A DNA stretch of 64,000 bases from Bacteroidia bacterium (GTDB taxonomy: Bacteria > Bacteroidota > Bacteroidia > Flavobacteriales > Flavobacteriaceae), in contig JAUIIU010000007.1 of the NCBI GenBank assembly GCA_030431695.1, positions 1-64,000 of the forward strand, in the 5' to 3' direction. Below are positions 37,950-46,961 of the stretch, piece after piece. Each line of letters opens with the position of its first letter. The first letter of the stretch is position 1. Made by a program: the position numbers and the translations under genes. Below the pieces are notes generated by a model. It had not been told where the DNA came from, searched no databases, and was given only the letters and a program-made list of their open reading frames with translations.

Positions 37950-38723
37950 ATGAACTCCAGAGAACAACAGCTGCAGGCATTCGACCGTTTGCTCACCATC
38001 ATGGATGAGCTGCGTGAACAATGTCCCTGGGACAAGAAACAGACCATGGAATCCCTGCGTCATCTCACCATCGAAGAGACCTACGAACTGGGAGACGCCA
38101 TCCTGGATAACGACCTTTCCGAAGTAAAAAAAGAACTTGGAGACCTCTTGCTGCATATTGTTTTCTATGCGCGCATCGGCAGTGAGACTAACGACTTCGA
38201 CATAGCCGATGTTGCTAACGACATCTGTGAGAAACTCATTGCCAGACATCCGCATATCTACGGAGATATTTCTGTTGCTGATGAGGAGGAAGTAAAACAG
38301 AATTGGGAAAACCTGAAACTAAAGGAAGGTAAAAAAAGCGTTTTGGAAGGTGTTCCCGGATCACTTCCGGCCCTCGTAAAGGCCAATCGGATACAAGACA
38401 AGGTGGCTGGGGTGGGTTTCGATTGGGAGGAGCCTCAGCAAGTTTTCGAAAAGCTGAAGGAAGAACTGGAAGAATTACAGCACGAAGTGGGTGAGGGGAA
38501 TAAACAACGCATCGAATCCGAGTTCGGGGACGTGCTGTTCTCGATGATCAACTATGCCCGGTTCCTGAAAGTAGACCCGGAGAATGCCCTTGAGAGAACC
38601 AACAAGAAGTTCATTCGCCGTTTTCAGTATCTAGAAGCTAAATCCAAGGAGCTCGGGAAACCCCTTAAAGAGATGACCCTCGCCGAGATGGACGTCTACT
38701 GGGAAGAGGCAAAGAAGGTGTAG
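37950..38723 (+). CDS. mazG: Nucleoside triphosphate pyrophosphohydrolase MazG
   Basis: REQCPWDKKQTMESLRHLTIEETYELGDAI...ELGDLLLHIVFYARI. Confidence 0.95.
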   Translation: MNSREQQLQAFDRLLTIMDELREQCPWDKKQTMESLRHLTIEETYELGDAILDNDLSEVKKELGDLLLHIVFYARIGSETNDFDIADVANDICEKLIARHPHIYGDISVADEEEVKQNWENLKLKEGKKSVLEGVPGSLPALVKANRIQDKVAGVGFDWEEPQQVFEKLKEELEELQHEVGEGNKQRIESEFGDVLFSMINYARFLKVDPENALERTNKKFIRRFQYLEAKSKELGKPLKEMTLAEMDVYWEEAKKV

Positions 38724-38724
38724 G

Positions 38725-39354
38725 TTAAACACTGAAAATCACCAGTCGGTTGTTTGTCTCTACCTTCGAAAACCCAATATTCTCTACTATCCACTTCAGG
38801 TTATTTGCATTGTAGAAGATCACATGGGAAGGATCGTTCTTGTAGTACCAGTCTTCGAAATCATTTTCGGTTAGCAGATCCGTCATACAGAAGAGTTTAC
38901 CACCCGGTTTGAGTAATTTTTTCAGTAGAGAGAATTCCTTTTCGGGTTGAAAAAAATGCTCTATCACTTCGCAGCAAACGATGAAATCATAATTAGCTTC
39001 AAGCACGGAGACATCCGGGTGAAAGAACGGATCGTAGAGTTCTACGGTATATCCTTGCTCTTTCAGGACTTCAGCAATCACGGGTCCGGTACCCGCGCCG
39101 AAGTCTAAACCCATACAAAATTTACCGTAGTTTGCCACTACGGCCTCAGTTATCGGACTAACAAATTCCCGGTAACCTGTATCGCTTACATCGTTATTGT
39201 GGGTAAGGTATCTCTCCTTTTCTTCTGAGGGTGAAAGGAAGGTCTTGGGGTCGCGAAAAACGGTATCACATTCACTACAATGGAAAAAGCGATGATTTTC
39301 GTTCTCGAAATAAAGAGCCGTACTTTCACATTTGCAAAGCAGGCAGTTGATCAT
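38725..39354 (-). CDS. Class I SAM-dependent methyltransferase with N-terminal zinc-ribbon-like motif
   Basis: MINCLLCKCESTALYFENENHRFFHCSECDTVFRDP; MGLDFGAGTGPVIAEVL. Confidence 0.85.
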   Translation of the reverse strand: MINCLLCKCESTALYFENENHRFFHCSECDTVFRDPKTFLSPSEEKERYLTHNNDVSDTGYREFVSPITEAVVANYGKFCMGLDFGAGTGPVIAEVLKEQGYTVELYDPFFHPDVSVLEANYDFIVCCEVIEHFFQPEKEFSLLKKLLKPGGKLFCMTDLLTENDFEDWYYKNDPSHVIFYNANNLKWIVENIGFSKVETNNRLVIFSV

Positions 39355-39356
39355 GA

Positions 39357-41393
39357 TCAGGAGTTTCGCACTTTTTTGATCTTCTTGAGTTTGGCTTTCC
39401 AAACTTCAAGCTGCTCTTTATGGCGTGCAATGTTTTTATGGACTTCCTGTACCAGGGGATTCGAATCGTCAACATGCTGGAAGAATCCTAAATTGTTCTC
39501 CAATTGGTTGATCTCGTGCTTGGTTTCGTCTATCTTTTTCGATATGAAGAAATGTTCATTCTTGAGCTTACGCTCGTTTTCCTGTGAAACCAATGTGTTA
39601 AGCTTGTTCTCGAACCTTATCATTTCGGCCTCTTTCTTGTTAAGATCAAGTTTTGCGAAGACCTCGTCCAGGGCTTTGTTGAACTGCTGCTCGATCGACT
39701 TCTTTTTGAAGGGTACCCGCCCTACAGCTTTCCACTCGCTTATCTTTTCCTTCACCATGCTGAGGTCGTCTTCCTTCTTCCCACTGAGTTCGATCTGCTT
39801 CATTTGTTCGAGCAATTTCGTCTTGGTCTCCAGGTGAGCCTCCTCTTCTTTGTTGGCGGCATTCTTCAAACTGTGCAGCCTGTCGAAATAATGGTTGCAG
39901 GCATTTTTGAATTCCTTCCAGATCTTGTCACTCTCCTTTCTGGGAACATGACCGATCTTCTTCCAGTCGGACTGGATCTTCTTCATCAATGGCGTCACAA
40001 CATCGAAGTCCTCACTGTCTTTGTTCTCCTCGGCGATCCTGATAAGTTCCCGTTTCTTCTCAAGATTGGTGTACTGCTCTTTCTTCTGGTTCTTGTAGAA
40101 GGTGTTCTTTTCCTTGTTAAAGCCACGTGTGGCATCCTTAAAACTGTTCCAGATCTCCTTATTGGAGGTTCTCGGAACTTTTCCGACCTCAAAATAAGCG
40201 TCGCGCAGTTGCTGTACCTTCTTGATCGCCTGCTGCCAGCTTTGGTGACTGGGCTTGGTGTTTGAGGTGATCGAATTGATCTCATCCACAAGTTTTTGCT
40301 TGGCGAGCAGGTTATCCTCAAAAGCCGATTCCATCTCTTTCATAAATTCGGCACGGCGATCGTGGATGACCTTTGTGGCCTCACTGAACTTATCCCAGAC
40401 ATCCTCGCGGTATTCCTTGGCAACCGGACCAATGTCTTCTTTCCACATCTTATGGAGCATCTGCAACTCCCTGAAAGCCTTTCCTATGTCCTCTTCCTGC
40501 TGCAACTCCTCGGCCCTGGTGATCAGTTTGAGTTTTTGTTCCAGGTTATGTTTGAAATCCAGGTCCCTGAACTCCCGGTTCAGGTGAAGGAAATCGTAGA
40601 AATTCTCAACGTGATGATGGTAGGTGTTCCAGATCAGGTTGTATTTATCCCTTGGAATAGGCCCGGCGGTATGCCAGCGTTCCTGTATATCCTTGAAATG
40701 CTTGTAGGTAGTGTTGATATTCTCCTCCGCATTGAGCAGGCTTTTCAACTCTTCGATCAATTCCTGCCTTTTCTCAAGGTTGGCATGAAGGTCTTTCTTC
40801 AGATTTTTGAAGTAGGCGTTTCGCTTTTCCTTGTAGTCGAAGTAAAGTGAATTGAACGACTTCTTGAGCGGCGTGGTATAGTGGAAATCAATTATGTTTC
40901 CTCCTCCCCCCAGGAATTCTTCTTTCTGGTGTTCCAGTTCTTCGTTGAATTTGGCATTGAATTCGGAGCGGATCTCCTCAACGTCGTTTCGTATCTGCTG
41001 CACCGGCTTGGCTGCCAGCAGATCTTTCAGGGCTGTTACCAGTTGTTGCTTGGACAGAGAGTGGTAGTCAACGACATTTTCGTCTTCATCATCATCGTGC
41101 TTCTCTTCGTCATCCGATGAGGATACTTCTTCCTCATCCTCTTCCTCCCCGGAGGATTCTTCGGAATCTGCCTCGGCGGAATCGCTACCTTCAGTGACGA
41201 CCTCAGACGTTTCTTCGGGTTCCGTTTTGTTCTCCTCGGTCGGTTCCGAAGGATTCTCTTCCGCGACTTCGGTTATTTCTTTTTCCTTTTCATCCGAAAT
41301 TTGTTCTGCCTCTGGTTGAACCGTATTCTTTTCTGCTGAATTTGTTTCGGGATTGTTTTCTTCTTGCAATTTTTTGTCGGACATCTTTTTCAA
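39357..41393 (-). CDS. DUF349 repeat protein with acidic N-terminus
   Basis: Repeated F...R.AYFKN...W...G.VPR...IW..F motifs; N-terminal ~110 aa Glu/Asp/Ser rich. Confidence 0.85.
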   Translation of the reverse strand: MKKMSDKKLQEENNPETNSAEKNTVQPEAEQISDEKEKEITEVAEENPSEPTEENKTEPEETSEVVTEGSDSAEADSEESSGEEEDEEEVSSSDDEEKHDDDEDENVVDYHSLSKQQLVTALKDLLAAKPVQQIRNDVEEIRSEFNAKFNEELEHQKEEFLGGGGNIIDFHYTTPLKKSFNSLYFDYKEKRNAYFKNLKKDLHANLEKRQELIEELKSLLNAEENINTTYKHFKDIQERWHTAGPIPRDKYNLIWNTYHHHVENFYDFLHLNREFRDLDFKHNLEQKLKLITRAEELQQEEDIGKAFRELQMLHKMWKEDIGPVAKEYREDVWDKFSEATKVIHDRRAEFMKEMESAFEDNLLAKQKLVDEINSITSNTKPSHQSWQQAIKKVQQLRDAYFEVGKVPRTSNKEIWNSFKDATRGFNKEKNTFYKNQKKEQYTNLEKKRELIRIAEENKDSEDFDVVTPLMKKIQSDWKKIGHVPRKESDKIWKEFKNACNHYFDRLHSLKNAANKEEEAHLETKTKLLEQMKQIELSGKKEDDLSMVKEKISEWKAVGRVPFKKKSIEQQFNKALDEVFAKLDLNKKEAEMIRFENKLNTLVSQENERKLKNEHFFISKKIDETKHEINQLENNLGFFQHVDDSNPLVQEVHKNIARHKEQLEVWKAKLKKIKKVRNS

Positions 41394-41481
41394 TGTTAGC
41401 GTTCAAATACGGAATGTAAGATAGTAACTACTATGCAAACGGCAAAGGAGGGACTCTTATTTTGAATTGTTCAATGGAAAA

Positions 41482-42213
41482 TCAGGATTTCCAGATGCTC
41501 CACGCCTTTTTAGCCTGGTATTCGAGCATTTTTAGTCCATTGCAAACTTTGGCACCCTTAACAAATCCCCGTTTCATGAATTCCGTTTCCCTGGGGTTGT
41601 AGACCAGGTCGAATAGCCGGTGATTCGGGCCTATATACTGGTAGGGGATTGGCGGACATTCTTCTGTCCTGGGAGCTGTTCCCAGGGGTGTACAATTCAC
41701 AATGAGCAGATGTTCTTCCATCATATCCCGATTGAGGGAATCGTAGTCGATATTATCTTCGGAAGATTCCCTGGATACCATTTCGTAATCAAAGTCCATG
41801 GCGTCCAGAACATAGCGAACTGCCTTGGAGGCACCTCCGGTGCCAAGGACCAGTGCGGTTTTTTCTTTTACCGGGAGCAGATCCGCCAGGGCTTTGGCAA
41901 ATCCGTAGTGATCTGTGTTGTAGCCAATTAATTTTCCGTCCTTCCGGAATTTAATCGTATTGACGGCCCCGATCCTGGCGGCTTCGTAATCCAGTTTGTC
42001 AAGAAATGGGATGATCTGTTCTTTGTATGGGATGGTAACGTTAAGGCCTTTGAGACCCTCTGTATTTTCGATGAGTTCGGGAAATTTTTCAAGGCAACTG
42101 AGTTCAAAATTGTGATAACTGTCCCTTCGTTTTTCCTTTTCAAATTTATGGGTGAAGAAGGTCCTGGAAAATGAATGACTCAAGTCCCTACCGATCAATC
42201 CGTACTTAGCCAT
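41482..42213 (-). CDS. aroE: Shikimate dehydrogenase
   Basis: MAKYGLIGRDLSHSFSRTFFTHKF; LNVTIPYKEQIIPFLD; AVNTIKF; VLGTGGASKAV. Confidence 0.93.
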   Translation of the reverse strand: MAKYGLIGRDLSHSFSRTFFTHKFEKEKRRDSYHNFELSCLEKFPELIENTEGLKGLNVTIPYKEQIIPFLDKLDYEAARIGAVNTIKFRKDGKLIGYNTDHYGFAKALADLLPVKEKTALVLGTGGASKAVRYVLDAMDFDYEMVSRESSEDNIDYDSLNRDMMEEHLLIVNCTPLGTAPRTEECPPIPYQYIGPNHRLFDLVYNPRETEFMKRGFVKGAKVCNGLKMLEYQAKKAWSIWKS

Positions 42214-43228
42214 GTTTAGGTTTTCTGTGTTTTTGATACCAATCCAAACTCAATACGATTAAAATACCTACAATGATAAATAAAATTGCCCAAAGGTTTT
42301 CGAGCGAAAATTCTGATGGCCAGTATCGTTCATAGTCCTTTATAATTGCCGCACCGTTGGCGTCGTAAACTATATTTCCAAGGGCGTCGTATTCGAATTT
42401 CTTGGTCTTCCATGGCCAGACCACTCCCAAGGAACCGGCAATGAAACCCATGATCACGGCGTAGGTTGCCTGGTGAAATCTTTTCAGTACGTAGGCAAGC
42501 AAATGCGACAGGGAAACCAGGCCGGTAAGCGATCCAAGTGAAAAGACAACCAATACTTTCAGCAACTGGATTCTGACGGGGTCGGTCCAAAAACTCGTAT
42601 CTCCCTGGAAGAGTTCGGCCAGGGTATCGAATAAGGCATTTACCGAATCCACAAGCAGGAGTACATAGTTGCCTAACAGGATCAGGATGAACGACCCCGA
42701 AAGTCCCGGTAATGTCATCCCCGAGACGCCTATGATTCCGCAGAAAAACACGAAAACCAGGTTGTCATTCTGAGTGGCGGGCTCCAGGAAACTAATGCTT
42801 ACCCCCGCGAGTATTCCCAGCAGCAGGTAGCCCAGGTACTTCCGGTTCCATTCACCAAAATCTTTGGCGATATAGTATATGGAGCCGATGATCATTCCGA
42901 AGAATGCACTCCATACAAATAATTCGTAGCGTACAATGAGATAGTCGAGCAGCTTGGAAACACTGAAATAGCTTATAACCATTCCCAGGATAAGCAAGCC
43001 CAGGAAACGACCGTTGATATATTGAAAAAAGCTACGGAAACGCCCAAAAATAAGCAGTTTAAACGCTTTTCTGTTTATTTTCTGAAGCGAGTAGATGAAC
43101 TCATCGTAAAACCCCGCAACAAATGCAACAACGCCTCCCGAAACACCGGGGACCTTGTTGGCAGCGCCCATGGCAAGTCCTTTCATGACCAGCCAGAATC
43201 GATCCCAGAACGAGCGCTTTTCGTACAT
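42206..43228 (-). CDS. DUF368 family membrane protein (copy 2)
   Basis: LAMGAANKVPGVSGGVVAFVAGFYDEFIYSL; GLSGSFILILLGNY; DUF368 signature. Confidence 0.9.
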   Translation of the reverse strand: MYEKRSFWDRFWLVMKGLAMGAANKVPGVSGGVVAFVAGFYDEFIYSLQKINRKAFKLLIFGRFRSFFQYINGRFLGLLILGMVISYFSVSKLLDYLIVRYELFVWSAFFGMIIGSIYYIAKDFGEWNRKYLGYLLLGILAGVSISFLEPATQNDNLVFVFFCGIIGVSGMTLPGLSGSFILILLGNYVLLLVDSVNALFDTLAELFQGDTSFWTDPVRIQLLKVLVVFSLGSLTGLVSLSHLLAYVLKRFHQATYAVIMGFIAGSLGVVWPWKTKKFEYDALGNIVYDANGAAIIKDYERYWPSEFSLENLWAILFIIVGILIVLSLDWYQKHRKPKHG

Positions 43229-43229
43229 A

Positions 43230-44201
43230 TCAACTGTCTTTTTTATTCACGGAAATCCGCTCCAGGACGAAGATTGTTAGAAATCCGATTACACAAAAAA
43301 GCAAGGCCCATATCAATTGCGGATCTCCATCGTAGGTAGTAGGTAGTACACTTTTCTCAATGAATGGTACCTGCTCACCATTGTGATTTGTCCTGTATTG
43401 CAATACTTCCTTCCACGGCCAAATCTTGTTCAGCGCGCCTATCATGAAGCCCGTCAAGACCGCCAGCGTAATATTCTTATAATGCTTGAACATCCAGTTC
43501 AGGGTACGGGAGAATACTTTGAGCCCTGTAATGGCTCCCAGGGCGAAGACGCCTATGCGCAGTAATGCTTTTCCGGCCATGCTCCAGTTTCCACTTCCAA
43601 TACCGTCGCTCAGTTGGGCCAGCGTTTCCATAACCGGGGCATAAGCACCCAGGAGCAGTAGTATGAAAGCACCACTGATGCCGGGCAGTATCATCGCGAT
43701 AATAGCAATAAATCCTGCAATGAATAAAAACCAGATGCTGTCCGGAGACCCAACAGGCTTTGCCAGCGTGATAAAGAGAGCAAAGGCGGCGGCCAATACG
43801 ATTGCAACGATGGTGTTGAGATTCCATTTGGCGATCTGTTTACCAACAAATACTATACTGGCCAAAACCAATCCGAAAAAGAATGCCCACACCAGTACAG
43901 GATGGTTTTTCAATAACCAGCCGATGAGCTTTGCAAGGGATAATATGCTAATGATCACTCCTGAAAAAAGTGCCAGCAGGAATGACAAATTGTAGGCCCC
44001 CCAGGCATTCCGAAACCCGCCTTTTCGCCACAAGCGGAAGAATCCCAGGTCCAGCTTGTGGATGGTTTCGATCAGTTCCTCATAGATACCGGAAATAAAA
44101 GCGATGGTCCCGCCCGAAACACCGGGAACGACGTCGGCAGCCCCCATAGCCACTCCTTTTGCGGAGATCAGGAGGTATTGCAGAAAATTACGTGAAGGCA
44201 T
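43230..44201 (-). CDS. DUF368 family membrane protein (copy 1)
   Basis: VAMGAADVVPGVSGGTIAFISGIYEELIETI; PGISGAFILLLLGAY. Confidence 0.92.
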   Translation of the reverse strand: MPSRNFLQYLLISAKGVAMGAADVVPGVSGGTIAFISGIYEELIETIHKLDLGFFRLWRKGGFRNAWGAYNLSFLLALFSGVIISILSLAKLIGWLLKNHPVLVWAFFFGLVLASIVFVGKQIAKWNLNTIVAIVLAAAFALFITLAKPVGSPDSIWFLFIAGFIAIIAMILPGISGAFILLLLGAYAPVMETLAQLSDGIGSGNWSMAGKALLRIGVFALGAITGLKVFSRTLNWMFKHYKNITLAVLTGFMIGALNKIWPWKEVLQYRTNHNGEQVPFIEKSVLPTTYDGDPQLIWALLFCVIGFLTIFVLERISVNKKDS

Positions 44202-44233
44202 AGCAGAGGTTTATTCCGCCAAAATTACGCAAT

Positions 44234-45634
44234 TTAAAGTGAAGGATTTTGCTGATTTTTAATTAATTCTCTCACCGACTTACGATCGTAAATGGAAGGG
44301 AAAATCTCTTCGATGATCATGGCGAATTCGGGTTCGAAACGAAGCGCATTCTTAAGGTGGTACTCACCCTTGTTATCCTCGTTCAGCATATAGTGCACTC
44401 CCGCGAGTCGGTATTCGATCTCAGGAGATTCAGCATAAAACTCTGCCGCCTGGTGTAAATTGTTGATGGCAGCTTCGAACTCACCTAATTGCAGTAAGAT
44501 ATCCGCCCGTGCTATCCAGGTATCGAGTTCGTAATTGCCCAGTTCGATACTTCTTCGGAAACCGTGCTCCGCTTCCTCGAACAAATTCAATTTGTTGTTG
44601 ATCTTCGCATAACGTTTCCAGTACAGCACGTTCTCACTGTCGATGTTGATAGCCTTATCGATATAGTAGAGGGCTTTCTGGTAATTCTTGCGTTTGTAAT
44701 AGAAGTCGGTAATGGCTATCCATCCCTTGTCCAGCAATGCATCTTCCTCAACACATTTGTTGTAGAACTGCAGCGCCATTTCACTGTTAGCAAGCTTTTC
44801 GTAGCATTTCCCGATCCTCAGTAGTGCAAAGGATGTGGGGTCGTCCAACCCAAGGGTGATGGTATAGCTCTCGATGGCCTCTTCATATCTTCCCATTTTT
44901 TCAAGTACCTTTCCTTTTTCAAGATAGGCACCAATGAAGCTGTCATCGCTGATGATAGCAAAATCGAAGGCGGCCAGGGCCTTTTTAAACTCTTCAAGAT
45001 TGGTATACTGCTTCCCAACCTGGTGCCAGGCTACCTCGCAATAAGGGTTCTTGTTCAGGAAGTCGTTCAGATAATCGATGGCGGCTTCGTGTTGCTCGAG
45101 ATAATCGAAGCAATAAATTATGTTGTAAAGTGCAGAGTAATCCTCTTCGTCCTGCTCGAGGCATTTCATGAAGTTGTACTTCGCATTCTCAAAATCTTCA
45201 ATGAAGAGGTATTCCATCCCTATCAAAGAAAGGACATCGGCCTCATCTGCGGTGATCTCCAGTGCCTTTTCAAGTAATTGAATGGCTTCTTTGTGCTTGT
45301 CCCTGCGAGATAGAATATTAGCTTTTTGGATGTAAATTTCTTCGTTAGACTGTTCGAGAGGTTCCAAGGTATCCAGCATTTCCTCTGCAGTATCCAGTTC
45401 ATTCTCAAAAATATACATTTCAACCTGGAATAATTTAAGGTTGGTGGAAGTAGGGTGTTGTTCAAGGCCGAGTTTCACAGCCTTTTTTGCAAGGGCTATC
45501 TTTCCGTTCTCAAGGTAATGCTGAATGATCTCCTCGAACTCAGCAGAGTCGAAGAAAAGGACATTATTTGTTTTCAGCATGGATTCGAAACGGGCGAGAG
45601 AGAAATTGTTATACTCATCAGGGCTTGAGTGCAT
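44234..45634 (-). CDS. Tetratricopeptide repeat protein
   Basis: Multiple TPR units, e.g. AWHQVGKQYTNLEEFKKALAAFDFAIISDDS, ALLRIGKCYEKLANSEMALQFYNKCVEED. Confidence 0.92.
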   Translation of the reverse strand: MHSSPDEYNNFSLARFESMLKTNNVLFFDSAEFEEIIQHYLENGKIALAKKAVKLGLEQHPTSTNLKLFQVEMYIFENELDTAEEMLDTLEPLEQSNEEIYIQKANILSRRDKHKEAIQLLEKALEITADEADVLSLIGMEYLFIEDFENAKYNFMKCLEQDEEDYSALYNIIYCFDYLEQHEAAIDYLNDFLNKNPYCEVAWHQVGKQYTNLEEFKKALAAFDFAIISDDSFIGAYLEKGKVLEKMGRYEEAIESYTITLGLDDPTSFALLRIGKCYEKLANSEMALQFYNKCVEEDALLDKGWIAITDFYYKRKNYQKALYYIDKAINIDSENVLYWKRYAKINNKLNLFEEAEHGFRRSIELGNYELDTWIARADILLQLGEFEAAINNLHQAAEFYAESPEIEYRLAGVHYMLNEDNKGEYHLKNALRFEPEFAMIIEEIFPSIYDRKSVRELIKNQQNPSL

Positions 45635-45761
45635 ACGCGACTGTTTAACGGTTTCTTCTATTTAAAGATAGTAATGTAAGGAGCAGTTCAATAGTTGTGC
45701 CGTGTTTATTGTTAACAAGCTTATTAACAGAATTTTTAGAAATTAAAACACTGAAAAACAG

Positions 45762-46961
45762 TTAGTTATGCTTATTCTTTTTTTGCGCTACGAAGTCCAT
45801 CACTTCTGCTATAATGGCACATCCCTTACGTATTTCCTCTTCGCTAATCGTAAGGGGTGGTGTTATTCGTATCGCCCTGGGTTCGAAGAGTAGCCAAAAA
45901 AGAAGGAGTCCGCGACCCTGGCATTCCAGGATGATCTCGGTGGCTATTAGGGCCGATTCCGTCATGATGGCGAGCATTAATCCTTTACCTCGGATTTCAC
46001 CGATCAGTTCATGCTGAAGTAGTTCCCTGAACAGTTTTTCTTTCTGAAGGGTTTGTGGGATCAGGTCGCCTTCTGTGATCTCCTTCAGAGTTGCGAGCGC
46101 AGCAGCGGCAATTACCGGATTCCCTCCGAAGGTGGTGATATGGCCAAGCTTCGGGTTATCGCTCAGGAGTAGCATCCGTTCTCTCGAGCTTGTAAAGGCC
46201 CCAACAGGCATGCCACCTCCCATGCCTTTGCCCATGACCAGTATGTCCGGGACCACATCGAAATGTTGGAAGCCGAATAGGGTTCCTGTTCGACCAAAAC
46301 CTGGCTGTATCTCATCCATAATAAGAAGTGCGCCAACGGCTTCACAATGCGATTTAACCTTTTCCAAGTAGTTGCTCTCCGGAAGGATGAATCCCGCACC
46401 ACCTTGGATGGTCTCCAGGATCACTGCGGCAGTCTTGTTTGTTATGCGATCGAGGTCCTTTTCAGAATTAAAACGAATCGCATGACAATCGGGCAGGAGC
46501 GGTCCGAACGGGGTTTTACGTTCCTCGTGGCCCATCACGCTCAGGGCTCCGTAGGTGTTTCCGTGGTAGGCGTTCTCAGCATATAGAATCTCCGATCTCC
46601 CTGTGGCTCTCCTGGCAAGTTTGATGGCGCCATCGATAGCTTCGGCACCACTGTTGACCAGGTAAGTGGTCTCCAGTGGATCCGGGAGTTTTTCTGAAAG
46701 TAATTTTGTGAATTGCAGGGCTGGTTCCTGGATGTATTCTCCGTACACCATCACATGCAGGTATTTGTCCAGCTGTTCCTTTACAGCAGAAACTACTGCC
46801 GGATGCCGATGTCCCAGGCTGCAGGCCGATACACCTGCGATAAAATCCAGATGAGCTTTGCCGGAGGTATCATAGATATAGCTTCCTTCGGCATGAGACA
46901 CCTCCATTCCCAGTGGGTGGGGGGTCGTTTGTGCCTGGTATTTTAAGAAATCATCCTTCAT
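45762..46961 (-). CDS. Class III (acetylornithine-type) aminotransferase
   Basis: YLVNSGAEAIDGAIKLARRATGRSEILYAENAYHGNTYGALSVMG; LLIMDEIQPGFGRTGTLFGFQHFDVVPDILVMGKGMGGGMPVGA; start set at 46961. Confidence 0.92.
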   Translation of the reverse strand: MKDDFLKYQAQTTPHPLGMEVSHAEGSYIYDTSGKAHLDFIAGVSACSLGHRHPAVVSAVKEQLDKYLHVMVYGEYIQEPALQFTKLLSEKLPDPLETTYLVNSGAEAIDGAIKLARRATGRSEILYAENAYHGNTYGALSVMGHEERKTPFGPLLPDCHAIRFNSEKDLDRITNKTAAVILETIQGGAGFILPESNYLEKVKSHCEAVGALLIMDEIQPGFGRTGTLFGFQHFDVVPDILVMGKGMGGGMPVGAFTSSRERMLLLSDNPKLGHITTFGGNPVIAAAALATLKEITEGDLIPQTLQKEKLFRELLQHELIGEIRGKGLMLAIMTESALIATEIILECQGRGLLLFWLLFEPRAIRITPPLTISEEEIRKGCAIIAEVMDFVAQKKNKHN

